The notes beneath the pieces were generated by a model that saw nothing but the letters and a program-made list of their open reading frames with translations, made no database searches and had not been told where the DNA came from. Positions 7,094-13,516 of a stretch of DNA of 18,198 bases are shown piece by piece. The DNA is from Spirochaetaceae bacterium (GTDB lineage: Bacteria; Spirochaetota; Spirochaetia; Treponematales; Breznakiellaceae), in assembly GCA_031288215.1 (NCBI GenBank), contig JAITRV010000241.1, positions 1 to 18,198 of the forward strand, read 5' to 3'. The translations under genes were made by a program, and so were the position numbers. Each line of letters starts with the position of its first letter. Position 1 is the first letter of the stretch.

Positions 7094-8051
7094 ATCCCGC
7101 TCTTTCTTTGTCTTTTGTACCCTGGTCCTGTTTTTCTGCGCCGGGCCGGTTTTTTCCCAGTCCGACCGGCTCCGGAACGGGCTCCGTTTGTATGGGGAGG
7201 GAAAATGGAAGGAAGCGGCGGCGGAGCTGCGCCGGGTCATAGCGGAGGCGCCGGGTATTGCCGAGCGGGGGGAGGCTTTGTACTGGATAGCCCTGGCGGA
7301 ACTATCCGACGGGGGCTATGAGGCGTCTCTGCGGGATATGGACGAACTCGCCCGTATTGATCCGGGGAATCCCCGGGCAAAGGAGCTTCCCTACCATCGG
7401 GGCAGGGCCTTGTACTATATGCGCCGGTACGACGACGCGGTGATCCTCCTCAAGGCCTATGCCGACCAGACGCCCTCCGACACCCCGGAGAACATGGCCC
7501 GCAAATCCTCCGCCTACTATTGGATTGGGGAATGCCTCTTTTCCCTGGGGCGTCTGGATGAAGCGGCGGATATCTTTTCCCTCGTCATGAACCGGTACCC
7601 CCAGAGCGCCAAATACGAAGCCGCTGCCTACCGTGCCGCCCTGATAGACCAGAAGAAGATCGAAACCCAGCTCCTGGCGATTATCAAGTGGAGCCACGAG
7701 GAATCCCTCAAAACCATCGAGGAATACCAGCGGCGGGAACGTTCCTACGATCAGGCCATCGTTGCCTATCAAAAACGGATCGCCGAGATGCTCAAGGACA
7801 CCCGGCTGGCGGATCTGGAAGACGCCAATACCGCCTCCGGCAGACGGCTTTCCGAAGCGGAGGCCCGGATCCGATCCCTGGAGACGGCCCTGGAGGAAGC
7901 CCAGGCCCTTATCCGGTCTTTTCAGATCCTGACGTCGAGGAATAATACCTCCCCCCTCACCAATGAACAGATGATCCGGATCCTTATCCTTAAATCGAAT
8001 GCCCTGGAACTGCGAAACGAGATCCGCGGGGCCCGTAGGAATAGCGAATGA
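7083..8051 (+). CDS. exported TPR protein with C-terminal coiled coil
   Basis: I choose the ATG at 7083 rather than an in-frame ATG 30 nt upstream because it follows GGAGTAAGG and begins directly with a signal peptide (about 1-25, cut near VFS-QS). The 322-residue protein then has TPR-like repeats: GLRLYGEGKWKEAAAELRRV (about 33-52), further helical pairs around ALYYMRRYDDAVILL, and CLFSLGRLDEAADIFSLVMN (about 151-170). After these come heptad-rich segments (QRRERSYDQAIVAYQKRI and RLSEAEARIRSLETALEEAQ) predicted as coiled coil. The arrangement recalls periplasmic CpoB/YbgF-like or outer-membrane-assembly TPR proteins, but no specific match is claimed. The stop overlaps the next start (ATGA at 8048), which implies coupled translation and a shared function in the envelope. 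Confidence 0.8.
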   Translation: MKNKSRSFFVFCTLVLFFCAGPVFSQSDRLRNGLRLYGEGKWKEAAAELRRVIAEAPGIAERGEALYWIALAELSDGGYEASLRDMDELARIDPGNPRAKELPYHRGRALYYMRRYDDAVILLKAYADQTPSDTPENMARKSSAYYWIGECLFSLGRLDEAADIFSLVMNRYPQSAKYEAAAYRAALIDQKKIETQLLAIIKWSHEESLKTIEEYQRRERSYDQAIVAYQKRIAEMLKDTRLADLEDANTASGRRLSEAEARIRSLETALEEAQALIRSFQILTSRNNTSPLTNEQMIRILILKSNALELRNEIRGARRNSE

Positions 8052-9094
8052 ACAAAACCGGCCTCCGTCGGGGGATTTTCCTCCTTGCCCTCATCGCCCT
8101 GTTCACCCCGGGACTTTTCGGGAGGGAGTACAACCTGGGAAGGATCCGGCTGGTCCTGCACGAACAAACCGGCCGCTTTTCCTTCTTCTATCTGATCGAT
8201 CCCAACCGGAACCTCTATGAACCCTTCTTTTTGAACGCGGATCCCCGGACCAGTTTCCTGGCGGTGATGGTAAATGATCGGGTCTACCGGCTGGGGGACG
8301 ATCCGGCCTTTACGGTGCGGATCGGGGGCAGCCCGGGAAACCCCGCCCTTGTCTTTGAATCCCCCTTTCTCGTGGTAACCCAGGAATTTTCTTTTTTCCA
8401 GGTCTCCGCTTCCCACGAGACCAACGGGGTGAGGATGACCATCCGGGCGGAAAACAAGGCGGGACAGGAGGCCTCCGTGGGAATCCGCGTCCTCCTGGAC
8501 ACCACCCTGGGGGAGGGCAACCGGTCCTCGGCGCACTTTGTTACGGACCTCCAGACCATTTCCGCGGAAATCGCCCTGGATCACAGCCGTAATGACCAGT
8601 GGTGGAGTTCCCGGAATAACCGGTACGGGTTGATGGGGAGTATCTCCTTCCGGGGTATTTCCCGGCCGGATCTTATCCATTTTTCCAACTGGAAACGGCT
8701 CAACGATGCCGCGTGGAAATCGGACTATGTCCCGGGCCGGAGCTTCGATGTTCCCCCTTCCTTCGGGGATTCGGCGGTATGCTATTATTACGACCCCCTC
8801 CCCGTGGGACGGAATTCAAGCCGAACCGTATCCATGCTGCTGTCCCTGGCGGATCCCCGGGGCTTTGAATCCCTCGTTGTCCCGGCGGATGAAACCCTGT
8901 CCCGGATACTCCGGGACAGCAGGCGGTCCCTTGCGCCCTCATCTCAAACCCGGGATGAGGACCTGAAAAACCTGGATGAGCTGATCCGCCGCATGGATCT
9001 GTACGCGGCCGGGGAACTCTTCCTTTCCGAGGAGGATCTGAATATCATGGCAATGGTGATTGCCCAACTCAGATCCCGGTACGGCTTACCCTAG
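8048..9094 (+). CDS. exported protein of unknown family, beta-rich
   Basis: I do not recognise this 348-residue protein. It has a clear signal peptide (about 1-25: RRGIFLLALIALFTPGLFG) without a lipobox Cys, so it is predicted periplasmic or surface-exposed. The body to about residue 280 alternates short hydrophobic and polar stretches typical of beta-sandwich domains, with many aromatics (FFYLIDPNRNLYEPFF, QWWSS, CYYYDPLP). The last 70 residues are helical and charged (DEDLKNLDELIRRMDLYAAG). Translation is coupled to the upstream TPR gene through ATGA, and the next gene starts 9 bp after its stop. The three-gene set with two TPR proteins suggests a common envelope complex (inference). Confidence 0.7.
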   Translation: MNKTGLRRGIFLLALIALFTPGLFGREYNLGRIRLVLHEQTGRFSFFYLIDPNRNLYEPFFLNADPRTSFLAVMVNDRVYRLGDDPAFTVRIGGSPGNPALVFESPFLVVTQEFSFFQVSASHETNGVRMTIRAENKAGQEASVGIRVLLDTTLGEGNRSSAHFVTDLQTISAEIALDHSRNDQWWSSRNNRYGLMGSISFRGISRPDLIHFSNWKRLNDAAWKSDYVPGRSFDVPPSFGDSAVCYYYDPLPVGRNSSRTVSMLLSLADPRGFESLVVPADETLSRILRDSRRSLAPSSQTRDEDLKNLDELIRRMDLYAAGELFLSEEDLNIMAMVIAQLRSRYGLP

Positions 9095-9103
9095 ATTGCC
9101 GTC

Positions 9104-10219
9104 ATGAAATTCGATCCCCTGTTGACCAAGGCGATCCGCCTCTCCCGGCGCCGTAAATACGGCGAAGCCGTTAAAACCCTGGAGAGCGAGGTCTTCCGTT
9201 ACCATGATTCCTTTTGGTATTACTATGTGCTCGGGGCATCCTGTCTCAGGGGAGGGGATTTCGGCGGGGCCTTTACCTATTTTAAGCGGGCCCGGGATAT
9301 AAAAATGCGCTCCCCCCTGGGGCTTTTGGGCTTGGCGGTCCTCTATTTCCGCCGGGGGGAGACGGACCGGGCCCTGGACCTGTACCTGGAGGTCCTGGAG
9401 GTGGACGAACATAACCGGATTGCCCGGAAGGCCCTCAATACCATCCGGAAATACGCCGGCACCGATACCCTTCCCCTCTTGATAGAATCGGGCCGGCTTT
9501 CCCGGTTCTATCCCCCCCTGCCCAAGACGCCCCTCCCTCCCTGGAAGGCCGCCCTCTCGGCGATCCTCCTGGGCCTCATCCTCGTTGGAGGGGGGCTCCT
9601 GAAATTCGGACTGCTCCCCCTGCCGGGCAGAACCGGCGCTCCCCGGGAGGGCCTTGCCGGCAGCGCCCTGGACCGGGAAGAACGGGAAGCGCCGGTTCAG
9701 GTGGGGGGGACCTTCCGGTACATCCTGACCAGGGATCAGGTGCTGGATACCTATCATAAGGCCCGCTCCCTCTTTACCGGCTTCCGGGACGAGGCCGCCC
9801 GGGTGGAGCTTAACCGCCTCCTGGAATCCAATGCCTCGGAGCCGGTCAAGAACAAGGCCCGGCTGTTGCTTCCCTACCTGGAGGTCCCCGGTTTTGGCAC
9901 CCTTCGGGACCGTTTCAGCTATGGGGAGGTGATTCGGGATCCCGCCCTCTACCGGGGCTGCCATGTGATCTGGCGGGGCATGGCCGCCAACCTTGACGCC
10001 CAGGAAAACACGACCGCCTTTGACTTGCTGGTGGGCTACGATACCCACAACAGCCTGGAGGGGATAGTCCCGGTGGTCTTTCATGCCTCCGTCACCGTGG
10101 ATCTCGAACGGCCCCTGGAAGTGCTGGGCCGGGTCATTCCCGCGGTCCCCGGGGACGGCCAGGGCCAGGCCGCGGCCCTGGAAGGTCTCGCCCTGTACCA
10201 GCAAGCAAGTAGCAAGTAA
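9104..10219 (+). CDS. TPR protein with a central membrane span
   Basis: The 371-residue protein starts at ATG 9 bp after the previous stop, without a clear Shine-Dalgarno, consistent with re-initiation. The N-terminal cytoplasmic part (about 5-115) has TPR-like pairs: AIRLSRRRKYGEAVKTLESE, ASCLRGGDFGGAFTYFKRAR and AVLYFRRGETDRALDLYLEV. A Pro-rich linker leads to a membrane span (about 149-170, ALSAILLGLILVGGGLLKFG). The C-terminal 200 residues lie on the other side: a helical segment (about 210-275, ILTRDQVLDTYHKARSLF) and a beta-rich end with VIWRGMAANLDAQENTTAFD and IVPVVFHASVTVDLERPLEV, resembling a small OB- or SH3-like barrel (weak). No enzyme motif is seen. It is the last gene of the rpe operon and convergent with prs. 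Confidence 0.75.
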   Translation: MKFDPLLTKAIRLSRRRKYGEAVKTLESEVFRYHDSFWYYYVLGASCLRGGDFGGAFTYFKRARDIKMRSPLGLLGLAVLYFRRGETDRALDLYLEVLEVDEHNRIARKALNTIRKYAGTDTLPLLIESGRLSRFYPPLPKTPLPPWKAALSAILLGLILVGGGLLKFGLLPLPGRTGAPREGLAGSALDREEREAPVQVGGTFRYILTRDQVLDTYHKARSLFTGFRDEAARVELNRLLESNASEPVKNKARLLLPYLEVPGFGTLRDRFSYGEVIRDPALYRGCHVIWRGMAANLDAQENTTAFDLLVGYDTHNSLEGIVPVVFHASVTVDLERPLEVLGRVIPAVPGDGQGQAAALEGLALYQQASSK

Positions 10220-10245
10220 CAGGTAGCGATCTTAACTTGTTCCTT
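10212..10245. terminator. stem-loop between convergent operon end and prs
   Basis: CAAGTAACA pairs with TGTTCCTTG (8 of 9 pairs) around a 16-nt loop in the 31-bp gap where the plus-strand operon and prs converge. It begins in the last codons of the TPR gene. It has no T tract, so its role as a bidirectional terminator is uncertain. Confidence 0.35.
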
Positions 10246-10250
10246 GTCTC

Positions 10251-11360
10251 CTAGATTTGGTTGAAGAGGCTGGGGGCGCGGAAATAGGCGGAGGCGCTGA
10301 AAGGGCGGAGGAGTTCCCCGATGGAGTTATTGGTCAGGATGGTCCCGATAACCTCGGCGGACAGCTTCGCCGAGGGAACCACCTCCAGGTTGGGAAGCTG
10401 TTCCGGCAGGGCAGGGGAGCTGCATACCGTATCGGTCACCATGATCTTGTCCAGCAGGCCCTGGGACGAAAGCCGGTTCAGCCGTTCCAGGGCGGGATTG
10501 GAAAGGATCGCGTGTACCGCGATGAGGTTGATCCGGGCCGGTTTCAAGGGGGCCAGGGCATGGACCAGTTGTTCCACGGAGCCCGCGGTGTCCACCATAT
10601 CATCCACGATCCATAAAACCTTGCCCGCGACGGGCTCCGAACTGAGGATGTCGATGGATTCCACGGAATTGGTCCGGGAATAGTCCCGCTGTTTATGGGC
10701 CAGTACCAGGGGCGCGCCGAAGGCATTGGCGAAACGGCGGGCCAGTTTTTCCCCCCCGGCATCCACGGAGCAGAAGGCCCAATGGGAGCGGACTTCCCCT
10801 TCCAGGGTTTCCAAATCCCGGATATAGGTGTCGCAGAGGCGTTTCTTCAGGAGGGGCAGGGCGGGGATGTCGTCCAGGGCGCAGATGGTGGGGTCCACCA
10901 TGGATTTTGATTTATCCGAATGGAGCTGGTAGGTGATGATATGGTTTGCCCCGAGGCTGGAGAGGATCTTCAGGTGCATCCACAGGCCCACGGAACTGCG
11001 CCGGGTGGTCCTGTCCGACCGGGAACAGGAAACAAAGGGCTCAAAGACGAAGATCTTCTGCGCCTGGGACCGCTTCATGGCGTCTATCGTATGGTAGAGT
11101 TCCATTTTTGCCTCATTCACGCTGAGCCCCTGCTGGTTGCGGGCGCAGCCGGCAAAGAGGACCGCCTGCTTGCCCCGGAGGGAGGTGTTGATCACCGCCT
11201 CCGTTTCTCCGTCCGCAAAGCGTTGAACCTCCAGGGCATTAACCCCGTCCGTCATGGTACCTTCGCCGCGGGTATCTATAAAGTGGTTCAGGCGCTCAAC
11301 CACCCGGGAAGCATAATCCCGCATGGATCGGGTCGCCATTATAATAAAGTCGTTCATCAT
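10251..11360 (-). CDS. prs: ribose-phosphate pyrophosphokinase (PRPP synthase), divergent long form
   Basis: The 369-residue protein makes PRPP from ribose 5-phosphate and ATP for nucleotide, His and Trp synthesis (EC 2.7.6.1). Two stacked phosphoribosyltransferase folds are visible. Motifs: RFADGETEA (about 47-55, family form F-x-DGE), SRSDRTTRRSSVG (about 113-125, replacing the usual YARQDRK loop but keeping R114, D116 and R117), LHSDKSKS (H146-147 region, family metal-binding DLHA), DAGGEKLARR followed by HKQRD (catalytic K and R of the family KRR flexible loop kept as K-Q-R), and the PRPP loop VLWIVDDMVDTAGSV (248-262). It is some 50 residues longer than typical enzymes (about 315). Two tandem ATGs begin the gene; either could be used. 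A close relative with altered regulation is possible because allosteric-site residues are hard to align by eye. Confidence 0.9.
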   Translation of the reverse strand: MMNDFIIMATRSMRDYASRVVERLNHFIDTRGEGTMTDGVNALEVQRFADGETEAVINTSLRGKQAVLFAGCARNQQGLSVNEAKMELYHTIDAMKRSQAQKIFVFEPFVSCSRSDRTTRRSSVGLWMHLKILSSLGANHIITYQLHSDKSKSMVDPTICALDDIPALPLLKKRLCDTYIRDLETLEGEVRSHWAFCSVDAGGEKLARRFANAFGAPLVLAHKQRDYSRTNSVESIDILSSEPVAGKVLWIVDDMVDTAGSVEQLVHALAPLKPARINLIAVHAILSNPALERLNRLSSQGLLDKIMVTDTVCSSPALPEQLPNLEVVPSAKLSAEVIGTILTNNSIGELLRPFSASAYFRAPSLFNQI

Positions 11361-11723
11361 GATTCTTCACCCTTATGTATACCAGTATATCACAAAGACG
11401 CAGAAAATCATAGGGCCCTACAGGCTCAAAAGGTGCCAGCTCAAAAGGTGCCAGGCACCAAAAAGGGCACAGGCACCAAAAAGGGCGCCAAAAAGGCCCG
11501 GGATCGTTCCTTATTTTGCGTTTTTTGGACTTTTAAAACATTTTCGCCTCGCTTTCCTTGATCGCATGAATCAAGCTATTTAGAGTATACAAGGCAAGGA
11601 GGTTTCCTGTTCTATAGAATAACGGTTTGGATGATGAAGAAACGCGCGCAGCCGGGGCTTCATCTTTAATAGTATTGATGTTTCATTTGATTATTGTTTC
11701 ATTATTAAAAAGAGAAGAAAAGA
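11361..11723. other. 363-bp non-coding region between prs and the C10 protease gene
   Basis: The first 60 bp are the prs leader: the minus strand shows TATACTGGTATACA as possible -10 sequence. A perfect TAGGGCCCTA palindrome follows (11411-11420), then the GGTGCC/GGCACC repeat array (11424-11489). From about 11510 the base composition shifts to AT-rich sequence leading into the protease gene. AAGGAGG near 11597 has no start codon at the right distance, and a 12-codon frame at 11630-11668 (MMKKRAQPGLHL) is too short to support. Candidate promoter hexamers for the protease (TTGATG, TTGATT and AT-rich -10s at 11670-11710) are not distinctive. Confidence 0.5.
11424..11489. repeat. GGTGCC/GGCACC tandem-inverted repeat array
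   Basis: Two exact 15-bp copies of GCTCAAAAGGTGCCA (11424-11438 and 11439-11453) abut two 18-bp copies of GGCACCAAAAAGGGC(A/G)C(A/C) (11454-11471 and 11472-11489). The cores are reverse complements, so GGTGCC and GGCACC can pair and the junction GGTGCCAGGCACC is itself a palindrome around one A. The element resembles REP-type short palindromes that are dispersed in bacterial genomes, often near REP-associated tyrosine transposases (family knowledge; no transposase is present here). Confidence 0.75.
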
Positions 11724-13346
11724 ATGAAAAAGAAAAAAATGAAAATGGTTTCCGGGGGAAGCGGGTGGTGTTTCGCCGTTGTGTCTCTCCTGGTTTTAGC
11801 CGGTTGTTTCCAGCCTACCCATGAAGTTGAACCTGCGCTTGTAGAAGAATGTATGCCTCCTGAAACAGCGGGAAGCGCGTATGATGAAATGGAGGCCGCG
11901 GCTCCCCCGGAGGATGTGTTAACGTCCCGTGACTATCTTGCCTTGCTCAAAATCCGGGAATCGCACAAGGTCGGCATGGCGGACCTGCAAAGAATGGCAA
12001 CCGGCGTATTGGCGCATACCGCGCAAAGCCGTTCCGTCGCGTCCGCGGGAAGGGGCATTACCGGTTTCAAAAAACTGCCCATCCGCAATACCCGGAATTT
12101 TGTCAGGTTTGCCGGTCCCGGACCTTCCGCGGAGGCGGCCGTCGAAACCGATCCGGTGGAGATTTACGAATTGAGCGTTGGGCAGCCGGACGGCGAGGGG
12201 GAAGGCTTTGTACTGGCAAGCAACGATATCCGCATCGGCACGATTCTTGCGATAGCCGAAGGCTCCTTAGAGGACGCCAACGAAGAATTCCTGGAAGTCT
12301 TGACGGCAAATTTGCGGGACTACATTGACGCAACCATCGCCGAGTATAACCGCATCACCGGAGAGGAAATTGAGGCGGCCCTTGAAAAGGCCCTGGCGGA
12401 AGACGTGAAAGGGGCACGGGAGCTTTCGTCCCATTGGAGCGGCGCTTTTCGTCCGAGCGGCGCCTGGAAAGCGGCCGGATATTGGACTGATTTTTCAATA
12501 GAGAAAAGCCCCCTGTTACTTACCAAATGGGGACAGGGATCCACCGGGGCGTACCATCCCGCCCATTACGCCTATAATAATTATCTCAAATACGCGACGG
12601 GCAATAATGATTATCTAACGGGCTGCGGGCCGACGGCGATGGCGCAGATTATCGCGTATCATAATTATATAAATCGGACCGGTTGTTTCAAACCCGCGGT
12701 ATTTGACCTGGCAAGCGTCGGGAACTGGTCAGGGACCTATGATCTTTCCCTCATACGCGGGATGCCGGCAATCACCAATCTAAGCTCCGCGGCGGCCCGG
12801 GGACAGGTCTCGGCGCTTATGTATCAGCTCCGGGCGCTTTCCGGATCCTTTTATGATCCTTCAAGCGGACATACCGTTACCTGGACAAATAAAATTAAAG
12901 GCGCCTTTGAAGTGTTGGGGTATACCGTCTCTACGTATAATTCCGCAATGGGCCTTACGAAAACCTTAACGGATACGGCGATCGATTATACCGGCCCTGC
13001 CGTCGTTAAAAACGCGCTGAACAGCAATAGGCCGATTTTTACTTTTGGGACTGCCGCGCCGGGCGACGTGGGACATTATTGGGTTATAGACGGGCATGGC
13101 ACAATGGGCATGCACGGTGAATACGTTTCTAATAACCGAACCGGACAGGACGCGTGGGTAAACTGGACCGTCTATGATAACACGCTCATGGTCCATTGCA
13201 ACCTGGGATGGGATGGGACGGCGAATGGCTGGTATATCTACGGGATCTTTGACACCCGAAGGCGGAATCTGCTTGAATCGGGTCAAAACGGCGGCAGATC
13301 GAATTATTCAGCGGATACAAGACTCTGGATACCGAAGAAGCCGTGA
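11724..13346 (+). CDS. C10-family (streptopain-like) cysteine protease, lipoprotein
   Basis: The 540-residue preproprotein opens with a Lys-rich n-region and a lipoprotein signal ending LVLAGC, with the lipidated Cys at 28, so it should be anchored in a membrane after export. Residues about 65-225 resemble the inhibitory propeptide of SpeB-type enzymes (TSRDYLALLKIRESH, then ITGFKKLPIRN). The mature peptidase C10 domain (about 262-515) has the catalytic Cys in YLTGCGPTAMAQIIAYHNY (C301), the catalytic His in GDVGHYWVIDGHG (H451) and the following HCNLGWDGTANGWYIYG (N493, W496), matching SpeB's NWGWGG. All expected active-site residues are present, so it is probably active and self-processed. 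Codons are more AT-rich than those of the flanking recA and prs genes, and it sits alone next to a repeat array, suggesting horizontal acquisition (inference). Start alternatives at Met6 and Met8 exist. Confidence 0.9.
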   Translation: MKKKKMKMVSGGSGWCFAVVSLLVLAGCFQPTHEVEPALVEECMPPETAGSAYDEMEAAAPPEDVLTSRDYLALLKIRESHKVGMADLQRMATGVLAHTAQSRSVASAGRGITGFKKLPIRNTRNFVRFAGPGPSAEAAVETDPVEIYELSVGQPDGEGEGFVLASNDIRIGTILAIAEGSLEDANEEFLEVLTANLRDYIDATIAEYNRITGEEIEAALEKALAEDVKGARELSSHWSGAFRPSGAWKAAGYWTDFSIEKSPLLLTKWGQGSTGAYHPAHYAYNNYLKYATGNNDYLTGCGPTAMAQIIAYHNYINRTGCFKPAVFDLASVGNWSGTYDLSLIRGMPAITNLSSAAARGQVSALMYQLRALSGSFYDPSSGHTVTWTNKIKGAFEVLGYTVSTYNSAMGLTKTLTDTAIDYTGPAVVKNALNSNRPIFTFGTAAPGDVGHYWVIDGHGTMGMHGEYVSNNRTGQDAWVNWTVYDNTLMVHCNLGWDGTANGWYIYGIFDTRRRNLLESGQNGGRSNYSADTRLWIPKKP

Positions 13347-13516
13347 ACATTCCCGGTTTACAAACCTTTCCCGCAAGGGTTCCCCGCTCCGTGCGAACTC
13401 CTCCATGCCCTGGTTATTCAGGCCACGGCTGGTAAAAGATAAAAAAAAATGCTATTTTGTAGAAACGATTAAAGCAAAAAACGGAGTTGTCGCCTTATAT
13501 AAGGGGAGGAGGAACT
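13347..13516. other. intergenic region between protease gene and recA, recA leader
   Basis: AACCTTT-CCCGC-AAGGGTT (about 13363-13381) forms a 7-bp hairpin with one G-T pair shortly after the protease stop. It lacks a T tract. A poly-A run lies near 13440, and a 12-bp palindrome CCTTATATAAGG (about 13493-13504) overlaps the start of the recA ribosome-binding site. No sequence resembling an E. coli-type (CTG-N10-CAG) or Bacillus-type (GAAC-N4-GTTC) LexA box was found. Confidence 0.45.

Noticed and set aside
9086..10204. 372-codon minus-strand open frame opposite the TPR/membrane protein
   Set aside because: The plus-strand frame has TPR pairs and a membrane span and fits the operon; the minus frame is Gly/Pro/Gln-rich and featureless.
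11424..11489. possible CRISPR array
   Set aside because: Repeats directly abut without spacers, are 15-18 bp and include complementary units; no cas gene is present.
11630..11668. 12-codon leader-peptide-like ORF before the protease gene
   Set aside because: Too short, with AAGGAGG too far upstream (over 25 nt) and no attenuator-like structure after it.
13347..13516. LexA/SOS box upstream of recA
   Set aside because: Neither CTG-N10-CAG nor GAAC-N4-GTTC patterns were found; the CCTTATATAAGG palindrome overlaps the ribosome-binding site and matches no known SOS box.
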